64,000 nt of DNA from Mesorhizobium sp. AR07 (lineage in GTDB: Bacteria > Pseudomonadota > Alphaproteobacteria > Rhizobiales > Rhizobiaceae), in NCBI RefSeq assembly GCF_024746815.1, contig NZ_CP080525.1, positions 4,086,501 to 4,150,500 on the forward strand. The letters are read 5' to 3'. Below the pieces are notes generated by a model. The model was not told where the DNA came from and did no database searches. It saw only the letters and a program-made list of their open reading frames with translations. The translations under genes and the position numbers were made by a program. Shown here piece by piece: positions 55,733 to 63,972 of the stretch (positions are counted from its first letter, which is position 1; every line of letters starts with the position of its first letter).

Positions 55733-55836
55733 GCATATCGCCCAAGAGGGCGCAGCGGTTTTGGGACAACGACATGCATAAAACAAAGACTAAAGCGCGC
55801 CGGTTGAATCCGTTTTCAACGCGACGCGCTTTGGAC
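55733..55836. repeat. two-hairpin dispersed element, copy 3
   Basis: Hairpin 1 (ATATCGCCCAAGAGG ... GGTTTTGGGACAACGACATGC) then hairpin 2 (AAAGCGCG ... CGCGCTTT), the same two-part order as copy 1. It runs into the leader of the GNAT gene. Confidence 0.65.
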
Positions 55837-55847
55837 GAGAGGCGCAC

Positions 55848-56339
55848 ATAACCTTTCAGCTTGTTCGCGCGACCGAAGATGACCTGCCGTTCATCATGGA
55901 AACTGAGCGGCGCGAAGGCTATGACGCCTTTGTCGGGCGCTGGGATGAGCCAAGTCATCGCGAAGCCTTTTTCGGCGACAGTCATGCCTATTTTGTCGGT
56001 GTCGACGGTTCAGGATCGATCGGCTTCGTGATCCTTCGCCAATGGGCATCGGCCGAGCGCGTGACACTGGTCAAGCGTATCGCCGTCGTCACGCCAGGAC
56101 AGGGCCACGGCAGGATGCTCCTGGCGGCGGCGGTTGATCGGGTTTTCGTCGAAACCGACGCCTATCGGCTCTGCATTGGCCTTTTCCCGGACAATCATCG
56201 CGCGCGGCGCGCCTACGAAGCAGTCGGCTTCGCCGCCGAAGGCATTGCACGAGGCAGTGCGTTCTTCAATGGCGCGCATCGCGACGAGCTGGTCATGGCA
56301 CAACTGCGGCCAGAATGGGAAACCCGCCGATCTGGATAG
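55848..56339 (+). CDS. GNAT-family N-acetyltransferase, start codon apparently ATA or lost
   Basis: An acetyl-CoA-dependent acetyltransferase. Conserved parts are RVTLVKRIAVVTPGQGHGRMLL (the acetyl-CoA loop, with GQGHGR) and NHRARRAYEAVGF near the end. The first beta strand of the fold (FQLVRATEDDLPFI) is coded upstream of the first ATG (55896). No ATG, GTG or TTG precedes it after the in-frame TAA at 55791; an ATA at 55848 has GAGAGG 5 bp upstream. Either ATA starts it, the original start mutated, or the protein is truncated to 147 residues. Confidence 0.72.
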   Translation: MTFQLVRATEDDLPFIMETERREGYDAFVGRWDEPSHREAFFGDSHAYFVGVDGSGSIGFVILRQWASAERVTLVKRIAVVTPGQGHGRMLLAAAVDRVFVETDAYRLCIGLFPDNHRARRAYEAVGFAAEGIARGSAFFNGAHRDELVMAQLRPEWETRRSG

Positions 56340-56344
56340 CCAAT

Positions 56345-57151
56345 CTAATCAAGATCGAACCGCGCGATGACAGGCACATGGTCTGACGGACGCTCCCAGC
56401 CGCGCGCCAGGCGCAGGATCTCGTAGCCGGCAAAATCAGGCACCAGATTGGGCGACGACCAGACATGGTCGAGCCGCCGGCCGCGGTCAGATGCTTCCCA
56501 GTCCTGTGCGCGATAACTCCACCATGTGTAGAGCTTCTGCTCATGCGGCACGTTGAGCCGCATCAGGTCGATCCAGTTGCCAGCCAGCCGCATCGCCTCG
56601 AAGCTTTCGGTCTCGACCGGCGTGTGGCTGACCACCTTGAGCAGTTGCTTGTGCGACCAGACATCGTGCTCGAGCGGCGCGATGTTGAGGTCGCCGACCA
56701 GGACGGAGCCGGACACCTCGTCATGCTCAGCCCGGATGGCGTTCATCTCGGCGACGAAATCGAGCTTGTGCTTGAACTTCCTGTTGATTTCAGGATCCGG
56801 TTCGTCGCCGCCCGCCGGAACGTAGAAATTGTGCAGCAGGATCGCCTTGCCGCCGGCCCGCACCGTCACCGACAGGTGGCGGCTGTCCTCGATCTCGCAG
56901 AAGCGGCGCTTCTCGACCACCTCGATCGGCCGCCGCGCGACCGTCGCGACGCCGTGATAGCCCTTCTGGCCATGGAAGGCGATGTGCTCGTAGCCGAGCT
57001 TGCGGAACGCCTTCTCGGGAAACAGCTCGTCGGGAACCTTGGTTTCCTGGAGGCACAGCACGTCAGGCGCATGCTCGACAAGCAGGCGCTCGACGATCGG
57101 CATGCGCAGGCGAACCGAGTTGATGTTCCAGGTGGCGATGGAAAAGGGCAT
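56345..57151 (-). CDS. xthA: exodeoxyribonuclease III
   Basis: A 268-residue AP endonuclease/3'-5' exonuclease of base-excision repair, size normal for the family. Signatures are IATWNINSVRLR, the metal-binding LCLQETKVPDE and VLVGDLNIAPLEHDVW, and the C-terminal RLDHVW and SDHVPV. ATG at 57151 (MPFSIATW) is chosen; longer readings are not protein-like. It follows the lolA-like gene and ftsK on the same strand, a common order in alphaproteobacteria. Confidence 0.94.
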   Translation of the reverse strand: MPFSIATWNINSVRLRMPIVERLLVEHAPDVLCLQETKVPDELFPEKAFRKLGYEHIAFHGQKGYHGVATVARRPIEVVEKRRFCEIEDSRHLSVTVRAGGKAILLHNFYVPAGGDEPDPEINRKFKHKLDFVAEMNAIRAEHDEVSGSVLVGDLNIAPLEHDVWSHKQLLKVVSHTPVETESFEAMRLAGNWIDLMRLNVPHEQKLYTWWSYRAQDWEASDRGRRLDHVWSSPNLVPDFAGYEILRLARGWERPSDHVPVIARFDLD

Positions 57152-57322
57152 TGGCAATCCAGGGCAGCGTGCGGCCAGCCAGAACCGATAGGCCCTGACG
57201 GGGAAGACGCCTTTTGACGGAGTCAGTCCGGGAAACTGCCAGCCGCAAGCCGCAAAGACAAGCCACGTCGCGCCCGGCGAGGCGCGACCCAGTGCTTTCC
57301 ACAACTGTTGAAGCGATTGGTC

Positions 57323-58024
57323 CTAGCGCGACTTGCCGTTTGTGTTGAGTTCGCGATTCGCAGTGTAGTCGATGGCGAAGGTGTCGGGGGCGAAGCTGAC
57401 GCCTTCCTTGACGTTGAAGATCATCACCGTCGTGTCCTTGCCCTGTGCGTCGGTGATCGTCCACTGGCGCAGCTCGTAGGATTTGGGATCGAACATCATC
57501 GTGATCTTCGAATTGCCGAACACCGATTTGTCGGCGAGCTGGATGGTGGTGAGGTCATCCTCTTGCTTGACGCTTTTGACGCGGTCGCCGGAGAGGTCGA
57601 TCTTGGTGTCGAGCAGCAGCTTCAGCGGTGTCTTGGACAGCGGATAGAGATCGGACGTGTTGAGTTTCTTGTTCAGGATGACCACCGACTGGCCGTCCGA
57701 GATCACCTTGAAATTCGAGGCCCCGTCATAGTTGAAGCGGATCTTGCCCGGCCGTTCGAGGAAGAACTTGCCGCCGGTCTGCTCGCCCTTGGGGCCGAAC
57801 TGCACGAATTCGCCGCTCATCGATTTGACCGAGGAGAAATGGTCGGCGATCTTCTGTGCGGCCGGCGGTACGGCCGCCTGCGCCGAAGCCAGCAGTTGGA
57901 AGCCAGGCATCACGTTGAAGGCTGCCGCGCCTGCTACCACCAGACCAAGGCCGAGCAACCGGCGCCGGGTGGGAGCAAAATCGCTGATCGCTGAAGGATC
58001 GTTTTTCATGTCGGTCACTCTCAT
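57323..58024 (-). CDS. LolA-like outer-membrane lipoprotein carrier protein
   Basis: A 233-residue periplasmic carrier of the LolA fold. A twin-arginine-like TRRRLLGLGLVVAGAAA begins near 19, so it is exported, with cleavage probably after AQA near 50. The core has SMSGEFVQFGPKGEQTGGKFF, PGKIRFNYDG, and TTIQLADKSVFGNSKITMMFD. It could carry lipoproteins or be a related lipid-binding protein. Start 58024 has AGGA 5 bp upstream; ATG at 58009 is an alternative. It follows ftsK by about 140 bp. Confidence 0.82.
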   Translation of the reverse strand: MRVTDMKNDPSAISDFAPTRRRLLGLGLVVAGAAAFNVMPGFQLLASAQAAVPPAAQKIADHFSSVKSMSGEFVQFGPKGEQTGGKFFLERPGKIRFNYDGASNFKVISDGQSVVILNKKLNTSDLYPLSKTPLKLLLDTKIDLSGDRVKSVKQEDDLTTIQLADKSVFGNSKITMMFDPKSYELRQWTITDAQGKDTTVMIFNVKEGVSFAPDTFAIDYTANRELNTNGKSR

Positions 58025-58163
58025 CTGATTCCTGAGTCGTTCTCGTGCTTGGACCCCCAGTTGGGCTGAAGTTTGGCGGATCGAGCGCCCCTCATTCCCT
58101 TCAACGCCTTGAACGGCCCAAGGTTGCCAGCCAGGAGGATGTCACAAGAGCCAGGCCTCCCGC

Positions 58164-60839
58164 TTAGAACTTGTCCTCTTCGGTCGGTACCAGGATCTCG
58201 CGCTTGCCGGCATGGTTGGCCGGTCCGACGATACCTTCCTTCTCCATCTTCTCGATGATCGAGGCGGCGCGGTTGTAGCCGATGCCCAGACGGCGCTGGA
58301 TATAGCTGGTTGAAGCCTTGCCGTCGCGCAGCACCACGGAAACCGCCTGGTCGTAAGGGTCGTCGGAATCCTCGAAATTGCCGTTGCCGCCACCGCCGCC
58401 GGAACCGCCCTTGCCCGAAGGTTCGTCGTCATCGTCGCCGTCATCCTCGGTGATGGCGTCGAGGTATTCCGGCACACCCTGCAGTTTCAGATGCGCGACG
58501 ATCTTTTCGACCTCTTCATCGGCGACGAACGGACCGTGCACGCGCTGGATACGGCCACCGCCGGCCATGTAGAGCATGTCGCCCATGCCGAGCAGCTGCT
58601 CGGCGCCCTGCTCGCCCAGAATGGTGCGGCTGTCGATCTTCGACGTCACCTGGAAGGAGATGCGGGTCGGGAAATTGGCTTTGATGGTGCCGGTGATGAC
58701 GTCGACCGACGGGCGCTGCGTCGCCATGATGACATGGATGCCGGCGGCGCGCGCCATCTGCGCCAGGCGTTGCACCGCCCCCTCGATATCCTTGCCGGCG
58801 ACCATCATCAGGTCGGCCATCTCGTCGATGATGACGACGATATAGGGCATCGGCTCGAGATCGAGGTTCTCGGTCTCGTAGATCGCCTCGCCGGTCTGGC
58901 GGTCGAAGCCGGTCTGCACGGTGCGCGAGATCTTTTCGCCCTTCTTGTCCGCCTGGCTGACGCGGGCATTGAAACCGTCGATGTTGCGCACGCCGACCTT
59001 CGACATCTTGCGGTAGCGGTCCTCCATCTCGCGCACGGTCCATTTCAGCGCCACCACCGCTTTCTTCGGATCGGTGACCACCGGCGTGAGCAGATGCGGG
59101 ATGCCGTCATAGACCGACAGTTCCAGCATCTTCGGATCGATCATGATCAGCCGGCAATCCTGCGGCGTCAGCCGGTAGAGCAGCGACAGGATCATGGTGT
59201 TGATGGCGACCGACTTGCCCGAGCCGGTGGTGCCGGCGACCAGCACGTGCGGCATCTTGGCGATGTCGACGATGACCGCCTCGCCATTGATGGTCTTGCC
59301 CAGCGCCAGCGCCAGCTTGGCTTTGGTGGTCTCGAAGTCGCGGCTGGCCAGGATTTCTCGCAGATAGACGGTTTCGCGCTTGGCGTTCGGCAGTTCGATG
59401 CCGATGGCGTTGCGGCCGGGCACCACGGCGACGCGGCAGGCGATGGCGCTCATCGAGCGCGCGATGTCGTCGGACAGGCCGATGACCCGCGACGATTTGA
59501 TACCGGGCGCCGGTTCGAGCTCATAGAGGGTGACGACAGGACCTGGACGGACGGCGATGATCTCGCCCTTGACGCCGAAATCCTCCAGCACGCCCTCGAG
59601 CAGCCGGGCATTCTGCTCCAGCGCATCCTTGGACAGGCTGGCGTCGCGCACCACGTTCTTGGGTTCGGAGAGGAAATGCAGCGACGGCATTTCGAACCTT
59701 TCCGAGCCGATCAGCGACGTCTGCGCCTCGCGCTGGACGCGGGCGCCAGGTGCCGGACGCGGCGCCGGCGCCTCGACGCGGGTGGCGGCATCGGAGCGGA
59801 ACTGCTGGACCCTGGCGGTCGGCGCCGCGCGGCGTTGCACGACAGGCTCATCGTCGAGATCGGCATCCTCGCCGCCATTGTCGAATCGATTGTCGAAGAC
59901 GTCGTCATCGTCCGGATCGACGGAAACGTTGCGGTCGTTGACCATGGCGGCGAAGAACTCAGGCTCGACGCGGGCGCGGCCATCCTGGCTCATCCGCGAT
60001 TCGGCGAACTCAGCCGATTCGACCCGTTCGGCGGCCCGCCGCCAGGCAGTGGAGCGTTGCTCCACCTCCGGCTCATACTCCTCGCGCTCCTGCCTGCGGC
60101 GCACGGCGCGGCGGTGCATCCAGGCGCGCAGCGACAGCCACCAGTGGGTGATGGCGCCAAGCGCCAGGATGCCCTCGTCGCCCTCGTCCTCGTCATTGTC
60201 GAACAAAAGCTCGTCCTCGCGCGGATCGGCGGCAGGCTCATCCTCGACGACGGCGAAGCCGTTCTTGCGCCCGATCAGCGCCGAGCCATGCGCGAAAAGC
60301 CACAGCGCGGGTGCGGCTAGCACTATGGCGATAATGCTGGCGAACAGCCCGGTCGGATAGCCGCCGACGACAACGCCGGGGATTTTCAGCACCATGTCGC
60401 CGAACACGCCACCGAGGCCTGTCGGCAGTGGCCAGGTCTTGGGCGGCACCACGCAGCCGGCCATTGCCGCGGCCAGCAGGGCGAAGCCGAACCAGGACAG
60501 CCCGCGCCTGGGCAGCTTGTCGACGCCGCGCGCGGAAAACAGCAGGAAGCCCCAGATCACGGTCGGAACCAGGGCGGCAACGGCGGCGAGGCCGAAGAAC
60601 TGCATGGCAAGGTCGGAAAACACAGCACCCGCATAGCCCATGGCGTTGGTGACGGTGTTGTTCGTCGCATGCGAGAAGCTCGGATCGGCGACGTTCCAGG
60701 TCGCAAGGCCGGCGACGCCGAAGGCGGCCAGCGCGAACAGTCCGGCACCCACCAGCCGCCCGACCTGACGCCGCGCGAACGCCTGGATGCCGTGCCCGGT
60801 ATCGGCCAGCGCGAGCGGTGCTGAAGCCCCTGAACGCAT
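58164..60839 (-). CDS. ftsK: DNA translocase FtsK
   Basis: An 891-residue septal motor that pumps chromosomal DNA at division. Four to five hydrophobic segments lie in the first ~200 residues, then an acidic linker (about 200-370). The motor has Walker A AGTTGSGKS and Walker B YIVVIIDEMADLM. The C-terminal gamma domain (about 825-885) is the winged helix that reads KOPS sites. ATG at 60839 follows GGGGAAGAG. A palindromic CtrA-type box lies 82 bp upstream at 60921-60935, suggesting cell-cycle control. Confidence 0.95.
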   Translation of the reverse strand: MRSGASAPLALADTGHGIQAFARRQVGRLVGAGLFALAAFGVAGLATWNVADPSFSHATNNTVTNAMGYAGAVFSDLAMQFFGLAAVAALVPTVIWGFLLFSARGVDKLPRRGLSWFGFALLAAAMAGCVVPPKTWPLPTGLGGVFGDMVLKIPGVVVGGYPTGLFASIIAIVLAAPALWLFAHGSALIGRKNGFAVVEDEPAADPREDELLFDNDEDEGDEGILALGAITHWWLSLRAWMHRRAVRRRQEREEYEPEVEQRSTAWRRAAERVESAEFAESRMSQDGRARVEPEFFAAMVNDRNVSVDPDDDDVFDNRFDNGGEDADLDDEPVVQRRAAPTARVQQFRSDAATRVEAPAPRPAPGARVQREAQTSLIGSERFEMPSLHFLSEPKNVVRDASLSKDALEQNARLLEGVLEDFGVKGEIIAVRPGPVVTLYELEPAPGIKSSRVIGLSDDIARSMSAIACRVAVVPGRNAIGIELPNAKRETVYLREILASRDFETTKAKLALALGKTINGEAVIVDIAKMPHVLVAGTTGSGKSVAINTMILSLLYRLTPQDCRLIMIDPKMLELSVYDGIPHLLTPVVTDPKKAVVALKWTVREMEDRYRKMSKVGVRNIDGFNARVSQADKKGEKISRTVQTGFDRQTGEAIYETENLDLEPMPYIVVIIDEMADLMMVAGKDIEGAVQRLAQMARAAGIHVIMATQRPSVDVITGTIKANFPTRISFQVTSKIDSRTILGEQGAEQLLGMGDMLYMAGGGRIQRVHGPFVADEEVEKIVAHLKLQGVPEYLDAITEDDGDDDDEPSGKGGSGGGGGNGNFEDSDDPYDQAVSVVLRDGKASTSYIQRRLGIGYNRAASIIEKMEKEGIVGPANHAGKREILVPTEEDKF

Positions 60840-60919
60840 GCTCTTCCCCGTCTGTCATTGCTTCGTGCGGGTGCGTGGCGCACTCCGGCAGATTCGGGTC
60901 TCAGACTATCGGCGGGAAG

Positions 60920-60936
60920 GTTAAGGGCGCATTAAC
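60920..60936. promoter_or_regulatory. CtrA-type box (TTAA-N7-TTAA) ahead of ftsK
   Basis: GTTAA-GGGCGCA-TTAAC at 60920-60936, a full match to the CtrA consensus TTAA-N7-TTAA(C) and also palindromic. It lies in the 261-bp region between the divergent ftsK and the small membrane protein gene. CtrA directly controls many division genes in alphaproteobacteria. Control of ftsK here is inference. Confidence 0.65.
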
Positions 60937-60986
60937 TATAAGAAGTTGAGACGATCAAACCTCGTTACCGCCGGTTGAGCCGCCAG

Positions 60987-61032
60987 AGCAATTCCAGGAA
61001 AAGTGTGAAGCGGTTTTCCGTCCGGAATTGCG
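60987..61032. repeat. CAATTCC palindromic repeat, copy 1
   Basis: GCAATTCCAGGAAAAG ... CGGTTTTCCGTCCGGAATTGC forms a hairpin with arms CAATTCC/GGAATTG and GGAAAA/TTTTCC. A closely related copy lies at 62139-62186. It sits in the same divergent gap as the CtrA-type box. Confidence 0.7.
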
Positions 61033-61112
61033 TTAAACTCCAGGCGCCAGAGGACAGCGACCCTTGACCGCGGACGTCACGACACCGCAGAACCACCAAC
61101 GTGGATAAAGGC

Positions 61113-61484
61113 ATGCAATCTGTTGTCCTTCGTGTGACGGTCCTGGCCTGGGCAGGGCTCAGTCTCCTGCTCGCCCTGCACTGGTTTGTCGAGCTCGGCA
61201 TGGTGGGCTTCCCGGATGGCTACGTGACGCCCTTTGCCCGGGCGACTGGCCCGCTCCTGCACGTCCTCGCCGCGGCCTGTTTGGCACAAGGCCTGTACTT
61301 TCTGTGCAGGGGTCTTTTCGGCAAGGGATTCGGGGTACCGGGTCTTGCCCTGCGGATTCTGATCGCGGCCGTCCTGACGGTGGCGCCTGTGCTGGTTGTC
61401 AGGAATTGCCCCCATTCCCAGACGTGCAGCAGGGCCTATGAGGCGCTGACAAACACCATGATGGATGACGGCGCCGGCGGATAG
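61113..61484 (+). CDS. small integral membrane protein of unknown function
   Basis: A 123-residue protein with about three hydrophobic spans (VLRVTVLAWAGLSLLLAL, LLHVLAAACLAQGLYFL and LALRILIAAVLTVAPVLVV). It ends with a short tail containing a CPHSQTC cysteine pair. No known family is recognised. ATG at 61113 is chosen over a GTG at 61101. It lies alone between ftsK and another orphan, and is followed by hairpins at 61529-61592 that could terminate it. Confidence 0.6.
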   Translation: MQSVVLRVTVLAWAGLSLLLALHWFVELGMVGFPDGYVTPFARATGPLLHVLAAACLAQGLYFLCRGLFGKGFGVPGLALRILIAAVLTVAPVLVVRNCPHSQTCSRAYEALTNTMMDDGAGG

Positions 61485-61528
61485 ACCTGCCGTCGGAACG
61501 ATGTGCCCGAGGCGCTTGATCCGAGATG

Positions 61529-61592
61529 GCAGGCTCCGCGAGCGCCTGCCTGCCAAGTGAAACGATGGCGGGCGCACAGGCCTGCCATCGTT
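61529..61592 (+). terminator. two hairpins after the small membrane protein gene
   Basis: GGCAGGC/GCCTGCC (about 61529-61553) and then AACGATGGC/GCCATCGTT (61561-61569 and 61584-61592), the second followed by CTGTTTG. Candidate terminator for the + strand gene. Confidence 0.5.
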
Positions 61593-61604
61593 CTGTTTGA
61601 CAAC

Positions 61605-61626
61605 AAAAATCGGGCCACGGCCCGAT
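61605..61626 (-). terminator. rho-independent terminator of the small secreted protein gene
   Basis: Read on the - strand: ATCGGGCC-GT-GGCCCGAT (61626-61609), followed by a run of T (complement of AAAAA at 61605-61609). It lies 10 bp after that gene's stop. Confidence 0.75.
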
Positions 61627-61635
61627 CGCGGCAGA

Positions 61636-61914
61636 TCACTTGCTGGCGCCGCCCAGCATCATCACGTTGGCGCAGAATTCGGCGTGCGGCTTGCTCATCG
61701 CCGCATCCTGGCATTCCTTTTTCATCGCTTCCTGCTTTTCCATCGGCATGGCCATGAATGCCGTCTTGAATTCCGCCATTGGCTTCATGGTTTTCATGCC
61801 GGAATCCGTGAAGAACGGCGCCATGTTGTCGGGTTCATCGAGAGCGCCGGCAAATGCCACGCCGCTGACCATCGAAAGAGCAAGCGCTCCAAGGCAGATA
61901 GTCTTGAGGTTCAT
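61636..61914 (-). CDS. small secreted protein of unknown function
   Basis: A 92-residue protein with a Sec signal peptide (MNLKTICLGALALSMVSGVAFA, cleavage near 22). The mature domain is about 70 residues and rich in methionine and lysine (SGMKTMKPMAEFKTAFMAMPMEKQEAMKKE). Two cysteines (in KKECQDA and FCANVM) could form a disulphide. No family recognised. ATG at 61914 follows GGAAGGA, and the gene has its own terminator. Probably periplasmic. Confidence 0.7.
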   Translation of the reverse strand: MNLKTICLGALALSMVSGVAFAGALDEPDNMAPFFTDSGMKTMKPMAEFKTAFMAMPMEKQEAMKKECQDAAMSKPHAEFCANVMMLGGASK

Positions 61915-62060
61915 GAGAAAATTCCTTCCCTGTTGTTTGAACGAGCGCCGGAACGACGATCGTCCCCACAGTTCGGGGCCAGAACGGTCTATGTTTCCTC
62001 GAAAATCTTCATCACACGAACGTGATCGCAGGGATACCGGCATTGCTGGAACATTTTGCC

Positions 62061-62092
62061 AAAAAAAGAGGCCCGGACGTGATCCGGGCCTC
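62061..62092 (-). terminator. rho-independent terminator distal to amtB
   Basis: On the - strand, GAGGCCCGGA/TCCGGGCCTC stem with a 5-base loop (62068-62092), followed by a run of seven T (complement of 62061-62067). It lies about 155 bp after the amtB stop. Confidence 0.7.
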
Positions 62093-62138
62093 AATGCGTG
62101 AACTCCTTTCGGGAGCGTCACGACGGGATTTTTTTCGA

Positions 62139-62186
62139 AGCAATTCCAGGAAAAATGTGCAGCGGTTTTCCGCATGGAATTGCCTG
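62139..62186. repeat. CAATTCC palindromic repeat, copy 2
   Basis: GCAATTCCAGGAAAAATG ... CGGTTTTCCGCATGGAATTGC, nearly identical to the copy at 60987-61032, and again in an intergenic gap. Confidence 0.7.
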
Positions 62187-62246
62187 GAAGGGATAGGGGG
62201 GCCGGCGGGAGGAGGGTTCCGCCGGCCCCGTTGGCCAAGCTGGGCC

Positions 62247-63602
62247 TTACGGCACCACTTCGCCATGCTGGGAGATGTCGAGGCCCTCGACCTCTTCCTG
62301 GGTCGTCGGACGCAGGCCAACCAGCGCCTTGACGATGTAGAGGATCACGAAGGTGGCGATCGCCGTCCACAGGATGGTGAAGACGATGCCGTAGAGCTGG
62401 ATGGCGACCGAACCGCCCTTGCCCAGCGCATTGATCGCCGGATCGGCAAGCGCACCAGTCAGCAACGCACCGACCACACCGCCTACGCCATGCACGCCGA
62501 AGGCATCGAGCGAGTCGTCATAGCCGAATATGTGCTTCACCTTGACCGCCGAGATGTAGCAGACGACGCCGGCGACGATGCCGATAATGAAGGCGCCGGT
62601 CGGGTTGACGAAACCGGAGGCCGGCGTCACCGCGACGAGGCCGGCGACGGCACCCGAGATGATGCCGAGCACGGAGGGCTTCTTGGCGACGATCCATTCG
62701 GCGAACATCCAGGCAAGTGCGGCCGCGGCAGTGGCAACCTGAGTGTTCATCATCGCGGCGCCGGCAAGACCATCGGCCGCCAGTTCCGAACCGGCGTTGA
62801 AGCCGAACCAGCCGACCCACAGCAGCGAAGCACCGATCACCGAGTAGACCAGGTTGTGCGGCGCCATGTTGGTGGTGCCGTAGCCTTCACGCTTGCCGAG
62901 GACCAGCGCGCAGACCAGACCGGCGACACCGGCGTTGATGTGGACGACCGTGCCGCCGGCGAAGTCGAGAACGCCCGCCGTGCCGAGGAAGCCACCACCC
63001 CACACCCAGTGCGCGATCGGCGCATAGACGAACAGCAGCCACAGCGCCATGAAGAGGAGCAGCGCCGAGAACTTCATGCGTTCGGCAAAGGCGCCGGCAA
63101 TCAGCGCGGGCGTGATGATGGCGAAGGTCATCTGGAACATCGAGAAGACGAATTCAGGAATGTTCGAGACCCCCGGCAACCAGAGTGTCGAGACCGTGAT
63201 GCCGTGGTGGAAGAATTTCGAGACGCCGCCGATATAGGCATTCATGCCGCCGCCGTCGGAAAAGGCCAGCGAATAGCCGAACATGAACCACAGCACCGTC
63301 ACCAGGCAGGTGATGGCAAAGCTCTGCATGATGGTGGCGAGCACGTTCTTCTTGCGCACCATACCGCCGTAGAACAGCGCCAGACCCGGGATGGTCATCA
63401 TCAGCACCAGCGCCGTCGAGGTCAGCATCCAGGCGGTGTTGCCTGTGTCGAGCACCGGGGCGGGGGCGGCGGCCGGTGCGGCCGCTGCGGCAGCAGGAGC
63501 CGCCTGCTGCGCGAAGGCGGCGACCGTGCCCAATGCTGCGAGAGCGAGCGAGCCCAAAAGGGCGGCGCGTCCCGTCGTCTTCAAGGTGGAAGGAATATTC
63601 AT
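62247..63602 (-). CDS. amtB: ammonium transporter AmtB
   Basis: A 451-residue ammonium channel with about eleven spans and a cleaved signal peptide (ALAALGTVAAFAQQ, near 32) followed by an alanine/proline linker. The fold features are WMLTSTALVLMMTIPGLALFYGG, WGGGFLGTAGVLDFAGG, and NLVYSVIGASLLWVGWFGFN. ATG at 63602 follows GGAGAG. It is 31 bp after glnK, the conserved operon in which GlnK blocks AmtB when nitrogen is ample. Confidence 0.95.
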   Translation of the reverse strand: MNIPSTLKTTGRAALLGSLALAALGTVAAFAQQAAPAAAAAAPAAAPAPVLDTGNTAWMLTSTALVLMMTIPGLALFYGGMVRKKNVLATIMQSFAITCLVTVLWFMFGYSLAFSDGGGMNAYIGGVSKFFHHGITVSTLWLPGVSNIPEFVFSMFQMTFAIITPALIAGAFAERMKFSALLLFMALWLLFVYAPIAHWVWGGGFLGTAGVLDFAGGTVVHINAGVAGLVCALVLGKREGYGTTNMAPHNLVYSVIGASLLWVGWFGFNAGSELAADGLAGAAMMNTQVATAAAALAWMFAEWIVAKKPSVLGIISGAVAGLVAVTPASGFVNPTGAFIIGIVAGVVCYISAVKVKHIFGYDDSLDAFGVHGVGGVVGALLTGALADPAINALGKGGSVAIQLYGIVFTILWTAIATFVILYIVKALVGLRPTTQEEVEGLDISQHGEVVP

Positions 63603-63633
63603 TGAACTCTCCATTGGAATACGTGATCGCCGC

Positions 63634-63972
63634 TCAGAGCGCGTCGGTGTCTGTTTCGCCGGTGCGGATGCGCACCGCCTGATCGATGCCGAAAACGAAG
63701 ATCTTGCCGTCGCCGATCTGGCCGGTCTTGGCGGCCGCGGTGATGGCCTCGACGGCCTTGTCGACCATGTCGGCACTGACCGCGACTTCGATCTTGATCT
63801 TCGGCAGGAAACTGACCGCGTATTCCGCCCCGCGATAGATTTCCGTATGCCCCTTCTGACGCCCGTAGCCTTTGACTTCGGTGACGGTCAGGCCCTGGAT
63901 GCCGACGGCGGTAAGCGCTTCGCGTACCTCGTCGAGCTTGAACGGCTTGATGATTGCCATCACGATTTTCAT
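63634..63972 (-). CDS. glnK: nitrogen regulatory protein P-II (GlnK)
   Basis: A 112-residue trimeric signal protein that senses 2-oxoglutarate and ATP/ADP. The opening MKIVMAIIKPFKLDEVREAL is canonical. The T-loop uridylylation site is tyrosine 51 (EYAVSFLPK), and the B-loop is present in TGQIGDGKIFVF. ATG at 63972 follows AAGGGTG. Its promoter, likely NtrC/sigma-54 dependent in rhizobia, lies beyond the right edge. The adjacent amtB gene makes it GlnK rather than GlnB. Confidence 0.95.
   Translation of the reverse strand: MKIVMAIIKPFKLDEVREALTAVGIQGLTVTEVKGYGRQKGHTEIYRGAEYAVSFLPKIKIEVAVSADMVDKAVEAITAAAKTGQIGDGKIFVFGIDQAVRIRTGETDTDAL

Larger units (their letters stand above)
61915..62246. 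other. 332-bp intergenic region with a terminator and a palindromic repeat
   Basis: From left to right: the likely promoter of the secreted-protein gene (- strand), a terminator stem (62061-62092), the CAATTCC repeat (62139-62186), and a GC-rich stem GGGGCCGGCGG (about 62197-62229) directly after the amtB stop. No convincing small gene is seen. Confidence 0.6.

Noticed and set aside
58491..60320. A 609-codon + strand open frame
   Set aside because: It is antisense to ftsK throughout, histidine- and aspartate-rich from mirrored codons, with no ribosome site or domain.
62022..63605. A 527-codon + strand open frame opposite amtB
   Set aside because: Charged, repetitive mirror of the amtB codons. 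No domain, and both real neighbours have normal starts and stops.
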